Shown here: one piece after another, positions 35,832-46,774 of the stretch
Layout of the letters: each line of letters begins with the position of its first letter
How positions within the stretch are numbered: the first letter of the stretch is position 1
Origin: Klebsormidium nitens
Taxonomy: Eukaryota > Streptophyta > Klebsormidiophyceae > Klebsormidiales > Klebsormidiaceae
Assembly (NCBI GenBank): GCA_000708835.1
Contig: DF237202.1
Span: 57,540 to 121,539 of the forward strand
Reading direction: 5' to 3'
Length of the DNA: 64,000 bases
Made by a program: the position numbers and the translations under genes
Notes under the pieces: generated by a model
What the model was told of the DNA's origin: nothing
Databases searched by the model: none
Seen by the model: only the letters and a program-made list of their open reading frames with translations

Positions 35832-38800
35832 TCATGACGTCACCACAGACGCGCGCCCCGCCCTCAGTTGCAGTCGTTCCACCTCGTTCAGCACTCGGGG
35901 GAACTCCAGGAACAACCGGGAGTCTCTCCCGAGCAGTCCGCTCCGCCCCCCCGCGCTGTCCTTCGGCTGCCGGTTGTTCCCCGTCAGGTTGTTGCACGGG
36001 CTTCCCCCGGCCACCAGATCGAACGGCCCCTCCGCGATTAGCTCCGCGATTCTCGGGGTCGTGAGCTGCTTGATGTCTGTGACGAACGAGAGTTCCCCGG
36101 AGTTTCCCAGATTATGGACGCGCCACCAATGGTCTACAACGGTTCGGCAGTGCTCGTCGATCTCGACGCTGATGTAGCGCTTGATGGTGACGCCGAGGCG
36201 CCAGAGCGCGACGCCGAGGCCCGAGATTCCGTCGAAGAGCGACAGGACGGAGATTCCGCCCGGGATGGAACGGAAGTAGGGCACCAGCGGCGAGAGAAGG
36301 CGAGCGATTGTGTCGACCTGCAAGAGTGCGGGTGCTCAATTTGTAGTAGATTCTTTCCCGGCTGGAGACCTCCGGTTGCAAGATAGCCCGGGATAGGGGG
36401 TCAAACACTTCGCTTGCGAACCGCTCTACCTTGTTGCAAGTGACTAAAGCGAGCAGGACTTTCATGTTATGAGTCAGATGGCGCCGATGATCCGCACCTG
36501 ACATAACAATGTCCTTCGTATCTCCATCACGTGCTTCGCTTCTGATTAAAAGTCCAGGTTCAATAGATAATCCACCTGGGCCAAATTTTAAGAACGCGGC
36601 AGCGACACTTTCGCTCGCGACCTGGATTTCCGGCCTTTTGTATTGGAGCAATCAGAGGCACCCACTCTTGGTGCAATTCGAAACTTGACGAACTATCTGG
36701 CTAGGAGAGACGAAGAGTAACATAATCTGAAGACCCTAACTTCTCAGTCCTGAGGTTTTCGGGCTAACTGAAATCCTGAAATTTTCTAAGGTCCCAAAAC
36801 ACAGCACTACATTCAAGCACATAGAAAACCTAACTGGAACGGAATAGTACCAGAACGGAATCTACCCGCTGGCAGGATCTGCCCCGAGTCTCAATGGGAT
36901 CCCTGATACAAGCCAACAAACTGAAGTTGCAAACTTTTGAGCAGAGCAAAGAATGAAAGAGCACGAAATTACCCGGACAAGTTGCCTAGGAGCTCGAACA
37001 GAAAGCGGCTCCAAGAAGCCCCCACCCGGGTGGATACCAGAACCGTACGGCTTTGCTGCCCAAGGTTTTTCAAAAGTCAAGGGCCACTTTGTGAATTTCG
37101 AAGTTCTTGACAAAAGCGATCCGCCAGGAGTTCAAAGACCCGGCTCCGAGGAAAAGCCGCACTCGGGTGTCGTACCAAAACTGTAACAATTGCTGGCCTA
37201 GGGTGCCCACATTCTCGAAAGGTTTACGCGCCAACATCCTCAAACCCTGTACACCTTGACAAAGGTAGCTCAGAACACGTGCCGGGAACGAGTGCCGAGG
37301 AGCTCGGAGACCCGGCTCCAAAGGGATGCCGTTCTCGTCTGCGCTACAAGAACGTGCAGACCTGTCGTTCCGAGACCCGCCCACGATGTCGAAGCCAGAC
37401 AAGCGCCCTATTTTCCCAAGAATCGGACGCTTTAACACACAGAAACCCAACACAAGACAAGCTTGCCTGGAACGAGTTGCCGAGAAGCTCGAAGACTTTG
37501 CTCCGAGGGATGCCGCACTGTCGTGCTACCACAAACTCGCAGATCTGCTGGCAGGCAACTCCCCAAATCTCCACAAGGTCAAGCGTAAACGTCTTGAACC
37601 ATGAACTTACTGACAGGCAACGCCCAAAACACGTACCTGGAACGAGTTGCCGAGCAGCTCGAAGACTTTGCTCCGGGGGATCCCGCAGCGAGTGTGGCCC
37701 CTTGGGAACCCCATGATTGTCTCCACTTCCTCCTCTCGAATATTCGCCACGCTGGTGGGGCTTGTGAAGATGAGGTTGTACGACCTGCAGTTGCGCAAAT
37801 GACTTGCTTCATGGATTTTGAAATGTTCGGTCTCATGGTGTTTGAGCGTGCTAGGGGGGTTTGACACCTCGGAAAACAACGAAAGCTATCAAGGGTAACA
37901 CCGATCGAACTCGAATTGAATCAAAATGGATGCAGAACTGTTGCGGGGACCCAAACGATTGCCAATACCACTGAATACACGGACTCAGTCGATGTGCTAG
38001 CGGTTTCTGAGATCTTGACCGGTTTTCAAGGCCGAGCTTTTGAAAAGCACACCGACGTGCATATCGCCTAGTCAGACACTTGGTGACGTCGGATCAAAGG
38101 GCTCCACGTCAATTGGTGAAGCTGGGCGAGGCCACCACGAGCTAAATCCGCCGACTCTGCCTCGAAACCCTCTATTCAAAACCAAGCGTGTTACAAACAC
38201 GACAATGCAGATTCTGGCAGCAAACCCTGCTTCGTTGTCGAGCTACGTTCCGACGCACCTGATCAACGCCCTCCGCTTTGTGTTCAGCGATGGGTTCATC
38301 GCCCCCCCCGGCTGCCGCAGTATCTTGTTCAGTACGCCGATCATATTGGGGTGCAGCTCCTTGGTGTTTATCATGTTGAGCTTGTCGGTCGTTTTGCGAC
38401 GGTCCCACTCCGGGAAGTTGGCGGCATACTGGGGCCACACTTCGGAGATGCGCAGCGGAGCCAGGGGTTCGAGAGTGGTCCGGCCGGCGCGGGGAATGTT
38501 GTGAGGGTACCTGGGTTAAGGAGGGGTTAGGACGGGTTAGTGGAAGGCCTGCTTGTGAGAAGTGGCTTAGTGGGAAGTGAATTAGGGGACGGTCAAGGAC
38601 GATTCGAAGGGAGCCTTGGGAGGACTGGTTCATTCACTGAGACCATTTGAAAATGGCATTGGGAGGAGGGTTTCTGGAGGACTGTTGAAAGGCAGTTGTG
38701 GCTACATGATCTGACGAAAATCATCAGATCGGAGTCAAGTTGTCCCAGACGAAAACCGAGTGTGCTCAAATCATTGCAAGAACATCTCAGATCCGCTGAA

Positions 38801-41800
38801 AAGGGTTTGGAACAAACGGCTTTCTGCTTGACTGCATCCGGGGGAATGTCCGAGACAATCCCCAGTTCTCGTCGGCCGGCAAGCATCCCTTGGAACAGCC
38901 AATCAGTCGAAGTTTCGAGATCAGCAACAAGCTGCAAACTTCCAAGCTGACGTCAAGCACCCGGTGATCAGGCATATGCCCACGTCCTAACCTATCTAAG
39001 CTGCCCTGTGTTTGGAAACAAGTCTGGACAGCAAGCACGATAAAAATTACAAAATTTGGAGGGAGCAGGAAGCCTGGAAAGCTTCAAGAGCGCTCTGCAC
39101 ACAGACTGCCAACACACAACTCGGCGGCCAATCATGCATGACAGCTGTCAACCTTAAAGGGATCACAACTTGCTCACTTTCGCTTGCGGTTCGCCACAGA
39201 GTACTCCACGCTGTTGATCTCCTCCGGAGGGATCCCCCAAAGGTGCCGCTGCATGAGGTCCCACACATTTTCCCGCTCCTCTAGTTCCCCGTCCGGCCCC
39301 ACCCCCGACTGCCCCCTGTTCGCGTGCGCCACGTTCTCAAAGAAAAAGAGGAACGTCCGGGGGCCGTTTTCCACCGCCGGCCGCCACCGCTGCTCGAAAT
39401 CTTCTGCAACCACAGGGCCGCGCGCAGCTGCCACGTGGCGCCTTCTGTTGGCGCTGACTTCACCAATGACGTCATCTTCGTCAAGCTGGAACTCGTTGTC
39501 GACCTCCGACTCGGGCCCCTCCTCTTCCGACGCGGCCCCGCACGACCGTTCCTGCTTCCGGGTCTTGCCGCTTTGCGAGCATGGCTCGACTTCCCGTGGT
39601 TTGACGGGCCCCCGATTTCCGTTCCGGTACAGGTAGAGCGGAATGTCGTCCGGTTTGCTATAGTCCTCCCCCTCGACTAGGATCTTCACGTCTTCTTTCC
39701 AAAGCGCGACCCACTCTACTTCGTCGTCAATGAGATACTTGACTTTATGGCGGTGCGAAGGCGGGTCGTACTCGACCGCCTTTGCGGTGTAGTACTTCTT
39801 GTCGACGTCCCACCAGATCGCAAACGCATCGATCAGAACTTCGACCTCCTCCCCCAAAAGGCTGAGAATCGCGCCGGGGTGGTTCTCCTCCTGCAAAAGC
39901 TCCGCCTCTAATAGCGGCACATCCACCCCCCCTGTGAAAGCGGTGCCTCCGACCCCCCCCGAGAGTTCGTCGCCACTCAGGGGCGGAAGATGGCGCTCGA
40001 AAGGTGCTGTGGGTTGGTCGTTGTTGGGAACGGGTCCAAGTTTGGACCGTTTTGGCGAGTGTGTGGGAGTTCCGCTAACGAAGTAGGGTTTGGGCAAGAC
40101 GGGAGGGGTTAGGCTCTGAGGGGCATCAGCAGCCGACTCAAGTCGATCCAAGCCGTCTGCGGGGTTTGACTGTCTAAAGGGGGGACGGCCTGTTTCCTGT
40201 TCAATCTCGTGGTTGCCTGGTTCTTCTCCCCAGCTAACGAAGTCAAACGACTCCTCAAAACCGCCCCTCCCGCTCTGTTTGGACCGCTCAAAAGGCTCCG
40301 GCGGAATGCACGCGTTTGGTTCCGTCCGATATAGTCCGGTTCCGCCCCTTTCCGTCGAGTTCCGGGTAAGTCCCAGTGCTTCCGTCCGGAACTGCTTGCG
40401 CCCGCCTGGCGCCATGCAGTCCCATCCGAACCCCTCTGGATCCGTACGGCTCCATTCGAACACCCGCCCTCTTGTCCGAATGCGTCCGCTTCCGTCCAAG
40501 TCCGTCTGGTTCCGCTCCGTTCCGTCCATTCCCCCGGATTCAAGTGCCCCAAACCCTGCTCCTCCGGCTTCACTGCGCACATCCCGGGCTTGAGGATCCG
40601 GGCCTCCGCTCAGCAAATCAGCAGCTTCCACGTGGCACGTTTCTCCTGCTCCGACTAACCCGTCCAGATTCGGCATTGCTCCAGTCGACGCCTCCTCTTC
40701 CCTGGGGCCCTCTTCCGCTCGGCCAGGGACTCCGATGCCGCTCTGCCGACTGCAGACGCTTGGTTCCGGCCTCTTGCTCTCGTTCCGTCGTTCCGCTCCT
40801 CCAGCCTCGGCACCTTCAGAGACGCCGCCTGGCATGAAAGCCATCAGTGAGGGGAGGCGAGTCTCGCAAGGCAGCAGTCCCCGTTCTGCTTGGGCTGTCC
40901 CGGTCGTTTCTCTGCCTCTTCCACTTGTGCCGGGAGCGGGTTCCGTTGGGCGCACGTCCGAAGGTTCCGGCGGAACGCCCTCGTCCAGAACCAACCGAAA
41001 GCCCCCGCTGCAGCGCTCACCGACTCTACACTCTTCTCCCGTATCACCGGCGCCCCGCTGACTTTCTGCTCGCCAAACGGGGGTGGATTTCCTAGCCAAA
41101 TCCACCCCCCTTGCCGAAGATTGCCGGACTCCGCCTGCTTCAGCACCCACACCAGGCTCTCCTTGGAATTGCCCACAATCTCCGGGCCAGTTGGTCATTC
41201 TGTGCCCTAAACCCGCATCCAAACCCCCGGTTAAACCCCAATCCAAGCCGGGCTGCGCGGGACTATTTCCTGCCGAACCCCTCCCAGCACCGTCTGCTTG
41301 GATCCGATCAAAACCCTCGAACGGGGTTCGAGCAGAAGAGTCCACGTCCAGGGGGGGCAATTTCGTGCCTGATGTGACCCCCCCTTGCTCCGCAACTGGG
41401 CGCCTTCTGCGATTGACGCGCAGCGGTGGGCTGCTGTCTTCGTCGTCATCGTGAACAGGAGTCTCGTTTAGCGGGGGCACGTTTGAGGGGACGGGGGTTC
41501 CGCTCGAAATGGGGGCGGCGCCGAGTTCTGGTTGGTTTGATGGGGGAGTGTTGGTGATGTCAGAGCCCGCCTCCTGAAAGAAAAGTAAAGCACAGCCACG
41601 TGTCAGCCGTCTGCAACATTTTCCCTCAAGAACGAAGCCGAATAGACATTGTCAATCCAAGGTCCCGGAAGGTGGCTGACACATTATGTCGTGTGCAAAC
41701 CCTTGAATTTCCTGAGACACTCCTCGCTGACTCCGGGTTCTTGTACAGCAGACTCCTACTCCCGATATCTTTGCCAATGGAAACAGGCTGGAACCTCCGA

Positions 41801-44636
41801 TACCTGTCTTTTCAGCACAGAGGAACGACTCGTTTTGTGACTCAGCTTTTCTTGTCCTGGCCTCAGCCAAACGAGCCCTTTCACTAACATCCTGAAAGTG
41901 TGAACAAACCAGCGAGAAGAAAGGACGAGCTTCTGGATTCAAGCCAAACTTCGGATCGTCGAGAAGGGTAACCCCGCCAACCAGCATCTCAACCTGGAGG
42001 CAGCCCAGAAATTTGACAATTGAAGCAGATGGGTCAAGGGTACAGAAGAACTAAACAAGAGTTGAGGAAACCGAACTTGATTTCCACGAGTCCCTCCCAT
42101 TACTCTATTGGTCCCCAGCCCGACCTTCCTCAGTTGACGTAATTAGGAAACATAGACAACGACAAGAAGTCTGTGAAACCCGTGCCCAGTGGCTTCACAG
42201 TTTTGCTGACAAGGAGATTCTCTCACGTCTAGTTCCGCCTCCACGTCTTTGGCCAGGATCCAGTCGAGCGCATCCGTCACGCTGCCCCCTCTAGTTGCGC
42301 CCACCGCCTGTCGCGCCTGTTTTGAGGCGTAGCCCATTTCAACCAGTTGTTGGATCCGGGAATCCGGTTCCGCTGACGCTTTCGTTCCTCTTTTGGGGCT
42401 GGGAGACGCCTGCACAATTGGTTGTCAACTCGTTCGCTCCCTATGCATCAACCTCCAGCCTTTGACCAGCTGTGCAAGGCGCTTCTTTTCCGAGGAGGAT
42501 ACTTTGCTGGGTCCTTAAAGGCTGGAAGAAACCTGGAAGAAGGTCGGTGCTGATGCATGATCAGATTTGCCCACAAGTCCTCTTGCGTGGCCTTATCAGA
42601 CGCAACCAAATCAAGAAATAACAAGTCACAGAGAAAGCCCCTGATGGTCGTTTCAGAGGGAGACTCCTGCAAATGCCCCTCAGGTGGCGTAATGTGATTC
42701 GATTCTTTATTTCTCTTGACTTGTCTTCCTTCAAACAAGAAGTAGCCTGTGTGCCGACCAGTTGCTGCGATAGCGAGTTGAACCCTGTCTGACTCGTACG
42801 TTCTTCACAGAATCTTTCGCTCCAACTACGATGACGGTTATGATCACTCTGCTTCTGTCAAAACACAGCTCCATTCTGCACAGGCCAGAAATTGCCACGT
42901 GTCGATTCACATCATCCATCTTCCCCCTGCCCACAAATCATTTCTCCACAAGCTGCCACGTGTCACTCACCGCGGCCACCTGATCGTGTCCCCTCTTCTT
43001 CCCTCCCCGGCTCATCGCCCGAATCGCGTCCAGATTCTCTAACTTCAACCGGGCCCCGTTCGGAAGCTCGACGAACTCAAACGCCAGGAGCTCCTGAGCC
43101 ACGCGCCACCGGAGCCGCTCGAAATGGGGCCTCAGACGGGCCGGGAGACGGGCGCCCAGGTCGGCGGCCGAGAGGGTTGGGGTTTGGGAGAGCAAGTTGT
43201 AGACGGCCGCGGCGAGGTCTGCTTCAGTCTGAAGGGGTTCGAAAAGGGGCCTGATGAAAAGAACGGACGAGCTGTCAGATGCAAGCCTGGAACTTCTCAT
43301 TGAGAAAGGTGCCCGCGTGGTGATGAAATAGCTACTTGAACGGGGAGTGTGTGGAAAGGGCTCGAAGCGGGGAGAAAATACGGTAACAAGAGGCGCGGAC
43401 CTTGACTAAACGGTCGGTAACGATCTTTTGCGACTGTCCGAGGCCGCAGGTTTCTTTCAACTGAATCTCGGTAGTATATGTTCTAGGAGGCCCCCAGAAT
43501 CGTAATGGAGTCGGGCAGGTCCCAAGTCACTACCAACATCTACATTGCTTGGTTGCGAATAACGGCTTTGTTGGCCAGCAGGGGCGACTGAAGGAATGGT
43601 CTGCCAGGGGGAAATTCTAATATAAGGCCCGTTCAATGATACTGGCTAGCTGTTAGCCCATGCACCCAAAGAGCCCATATGCTTGTTTGACCAGGCGACC
43701 AATTCGTGGAGACTCTCTGATGACGTGTCCCAAAGGGTTTGGACCATCTGGTGAATCATAGGTGTCCAAGCTTGTTAGGCAGGGACTCTGATATTCGAAA
43801 TGAGGCACAGAGAGCCAAGATTGATCATGACTGTTCTCCCGAAACGGAAGGCGAACTGGGAATTTCTCTGGTCGTCTTCGATTCCTTGAAACAACGCTGT
43901 GAATTCAAACCTTCCAGCCTGCGAACTAGACAGACCCGACTAGCCTTGAAGTATTTCATCCAGGTCAAAAGCTCAAAGCTTGACAAAGAAAGCAATCAAT
44001 GCATCTTTGGCCCCAATCAGTCATGTCGTTATGAGTCATGTCGTCTTTGGAAGGGAGATAACGTTTGTCAAAGCTGATACTCTCCCAGCACCGATACGCA
44101 CACGCAAAACAAGATGGCCATCATAGATCGTCTTAGTCCCTCAGTCCCGATCATATCATGCACCAGACACATTGATTGAAAAGTCTGCCTCACCTATACT
44201 CCTCGGCTGGGTCTCCGAGCGCATAGTGGGCTCTTGTTGTCGAGATCCAAATCAGCAGCTGCTTCTCCCCGTACCCCTGAAACGACCGCTCCAGTATCGG
44301 CCCGATGTCCTTCACTTTGCAGCCCCGACTCTGTAACTGCGCGGCCCCCAGACCCTCCCTTTCTGAACAGCCCACTTCTGTGATCTGTCTTTGTGACAGC
44401 CCGCCTCTGTCATATGGTTCAACAGTCCCACTGAATAGAAGATCTGCCCCCTCCAACACTTCTTGGATCTGACGCAAGTTGTTGGTATGACGGCAGTAGA
44501 TTTGGAAGTGGGTCAATCTCCGCCAGGGCCGACGGTCTTCGGCATTGTCGCAGTCGCCGAACCTGGCTGCCACGCCTAGTTCCTCCGTTTGCAGAATTGC
44601 AGACGTCTCGAACGCGGTGGGCAGGGCAGAGTCCAT
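35832..44636 (-). CDS. DRM: DRM-type DNA cytosine methyltransferase with N-terminal RFTS, UBA and Tudor-like domains
   Basis: Seven minus-strand exons, complement(join(35832..36317, 37637..37784, 38259..38510, 39178..41573, 42227..42409, 42971..43250, 44194..44636)), give 1395 aa with all phases matching. Residues ~30-225 match the DNMT1/MET1 replication-foci (RFTS) domain: RRPWRRLTHFQIY, ADLLFSGTVEP, then KQLLIWISTTRAHYALGDP. Residues ~258-297 are a UBA domain (IQQLVEMGYASKQARQAVGA). A long low-complexity linker precedes a Tudor-like unit (~875-938; AIWWDVDKKYYTAKAVEYDP). The catalytic part has the DRM order, motifs VI-X first: FFFENVA (~1046), ANRKRKYPHNIPRAG, MGFPRGHTRCGIPRSKVFEL, LLGNSFQ (X, ~1229-1234), then motif I VLSLFDGISGLG (~1258), VEIDE, and IV GGSPCNN with the catalytic Cys at ~1342. 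It should methylate cytosine de novo in the nucleus. Upstream exons cannot be excluded; the ATG at 44636 has G at -3 and +4. Confidence 0.92.
36855..37695 (-). repeat. Tandem copies of the motif X exon end and donor
   Basis: The end of exon 37637..37784 (encoding GIPRSKVFELLGNSFQ) with its donor is repeated in the downstream intron. Plus-strand copies begin near 37463 (ggaacgagttgccgagaagc), 37283 (ggaacgagtgccgaggagct), 37122 (caggagttcaaagacccggc) and 36978 (cctaggagctcgaacagaaa), with a possible sixth near 36855. Spacing is about 145-183 bp. The nearest copy still encodes the same 16 residues, followed by GC-AAGC instead of GT at the donor position. Divergence increases with distance from the exon. 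Confidence 0.82.
40315..40545 (-). repeat. TTCCGTCC-rich low-complexity coding stretch
   Basis: Within the large exon of the methyltransferase the plus strand carries many ttccgtcc, gtccggttccg and tccgttccg strings, which on the coding strand give RTE/NQTDLDG/GRIRTRG-type low-complexity protein. Similar but sparser strings run to about 41000. This part is the disordered linker between UBA and Tudor-like domains. Confidence 0.6.
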
Positions 44637-44659
44637 TGCAGCTTCTCAGCATGCACGAG

Positions 44660-44834
44660 GATCTACGCCGGGGTACGCAATGGTTGCGGTGGCTTGTTTA
44701 CTTCCAGAGCCCTCGAAGTGTCTGCATAGGAAGCGAGCAGAGTATGATGAACCAGAAGAAAGTAAGAGGATTCATTGGATGTCACTGCACTCAAATGAAA
44801 CAACTGTCGCAGATGTACTAGCTAAGAAGTGTTG
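44660..44834 (+). pseudogene. Possible Ty1/copia RNase H fragment
   Basis: The plus frame ending at 44834 contains RAEYDEPEESKRIHWMSLHS and ends TVADVLAKKC. Copia polyproteins have AEY-x(3)-EA-x-KE-x2-W-L in RNase H and a VADILTK-like C-terminus. Here the two are joined with the part between them missing. It overlaps the N-terminus of the methyltransferase region only in its upstream part. The resemblance is short. Confidence 0.35.
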
Positions 44835-46022
44835 ATTAAGCTTCTTCGTACTGACCAAGCAACGGGCTGGACCTGCATTCCGAGACTGCTCTGGTTAAAG
44901 AGTACATGAATCAGCTTGCAAATTTCTTTTACTTACTGAGTTCCTTTTCACTGGGCAGCAGTCATTCAACTTAACTTTCTACCGGCGTCACTCGGCCTAA
45001 TCTGGGCACCCAATAAATCAAACCTCTATTGACACAGGCGGACAGTAAACTCCGTGTGAAGAGACAGCTTGAAACTGATCTGCATGCCGGAAATGTGGCG
45101 ATGGGAGGGTGGGCATGAACACACCTTTTGGTTACATCCCTTCTGAAAAGAAGTGATCAAGTTGTTCAGACCGCTACCTAAACACTGGATGATTGCTGAG
45201 ACTCAGCTGACTCGTCAGCAAGAAATTGCTGGATTTGGTCTGCACTGGTAAGTGGGCTTGTATTGATTTGACAACTATACCGTGTCTCAACTTGTCACAC
45301 ATCATCAAGTAGAGCCTGTTAGCAAGCCGCTCGAACTTAGAAGTGGTGCTAGGGGCAGCACAGGCCAACTTTTTTTGTGCATTTTTTCTCCAAAGGCCCT
45401 TCCAAAATGTACCGCTGCAGTCAAGTTGTCAACGATGTGACCCATTCGCTCAGTTTCAGATCATAGCAACCACCTTTCGAGAGAAACCAAATGCCCTCCA
45501 TCTCTGATTGCAAAGACCGCTCCACAAAAAGTCCAATGCCCCATTGCAATACCCACCTGTAGCTTCCATTCCACTGAAGAGAACCACAAGTCGTTGCCTT
45601 ACGCCCTTGAAAACCCAAGGTGCGCTGTTCTGTCCCTCTCAGTGGTCTCGCCTCACACAGCATTCTATCAGCATTCAACAAGGCGCCCCCAAATGCCAAC
45701 GGCTACAGTTTGCTGCGCCATTGCTTGTTTTATCAGCAGTAGAGCAGAGCGTCTTGGAACAGCAGATGGCAGCTGCTTGGGCAGGAGCAGGTGCAAAAGA
45801 CTTCCTGGCAACCTGTGATTCCCCATTCCTCTTGAAAGGGCGGCCAAGTTGCTCCCGTATACATTCAAGAGGACTAAACTTTGAAATTTGATCTTGCATT
45901 CACAATCACGGGTCTGGGTCCTGCATTGATCTGACTGCAGCCTGCAGGAACTGAAACATTTGAGGAGGAAGCTTGCAAGGAGGGAACCATGATGTCCACT
46001 GTCGCTCACTGTGACTACGGTA

Positions 46023-46071
46023 TGAGTGAAATGCATACCTGTGTGAAATGAGTGAAGTGCATACCTGTGAG
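46023..46071 (-). repeat. 26-bp tandem duplication containing AG|GT
   Basis: gagtgaaatgcatacctgtg and gagtgaagtgcatacctgtg lie 26 bp apart. On the minus strand each unit contains CAG|GTATGC, so one unit is bounded by an AG end and a GT start. Confidence 0.8.
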
Positions 46072-46774
46072 CAAGCTGTTCGGCCTACGACGGGCCCTGA
46101 CGGCGGATCTTCCCGGCACTGGATACTTCTCCCGAGTGCCCAAACCGCGCCCGGGGAGGTCCTCGAGTCTTGACCAGTGACTCCTGAGTCCCGACTCCTG
46201 AATCAGAGGACTCAAGACGTCCCGGCCCGCTTTGCAATTTGAAGAGCACCGGGCTATCTGATCGAGATACTTTGCGGCAGCTGGCCGTCAATGCGGAAGG
46301 CAAGTTCGTGCTGGAATCTTGCCTGCCAATACCACTGCCAGGGCAATGCAAGAGAAAGGAGGGATTCGGAGAAAGCTCAAGATTGCCCACTGCCACTGCC
46401 AGCGCTACGTTTTGAGGCTCTTCCTTTCAACAGAAAAGCTTGCGCATTATGACGGATTGAGGCTGGGCAAGGTCCGTGATTTAATTGCGCCTTCATGTGG
46501 AAGCTGTCATCTTTGTACCTGAGAGTTTGCTCCTGTTATGGTATGTCATCGATTTCGAGATTGGAATCCCGACGAAGTGGCAGCGGGGGCAGGATTTCTT
46601 GCAGCTCCTGAAGTCTGCAGCTGCTCCTAGTGCTACCGCTCGGTGGCGAATTTCGGGCGCTTTGTTGCGGGAGATGGCCCCATGATAGACAAAATGAAAA
46701 GACAAGGGGATGCAATGTGAGAGAATGGCGAGGAAGAAAAGATCAGAGGATGACCGGAAAGAAAACGTGCGGTG

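Larger units (their letters stand above)
44637..46774. other. Intergenic region between divergent genes 4 and 5
   Basis: It must hold both promoters. I see a possible copia fragment at 44660 and a 26-bp tandem duplication at 46023. Frames at 45508-45891 (plus), 45668-46036 (minus) and 46085-46396 (minus) are open without recognisable motifs; an unseen 5' exon of the methyltransferase could lie here. Confidence 0.5.

Noticed and set aside
39174-41480. 768-aa single-exon ORF as an independent gene
   Set aside because: Its end lies in a donor (AA|GTGAGC) and the next exon continues the DRM catalytic homology in phase; its start lies inside an exon with a clear acceptor at 41574.
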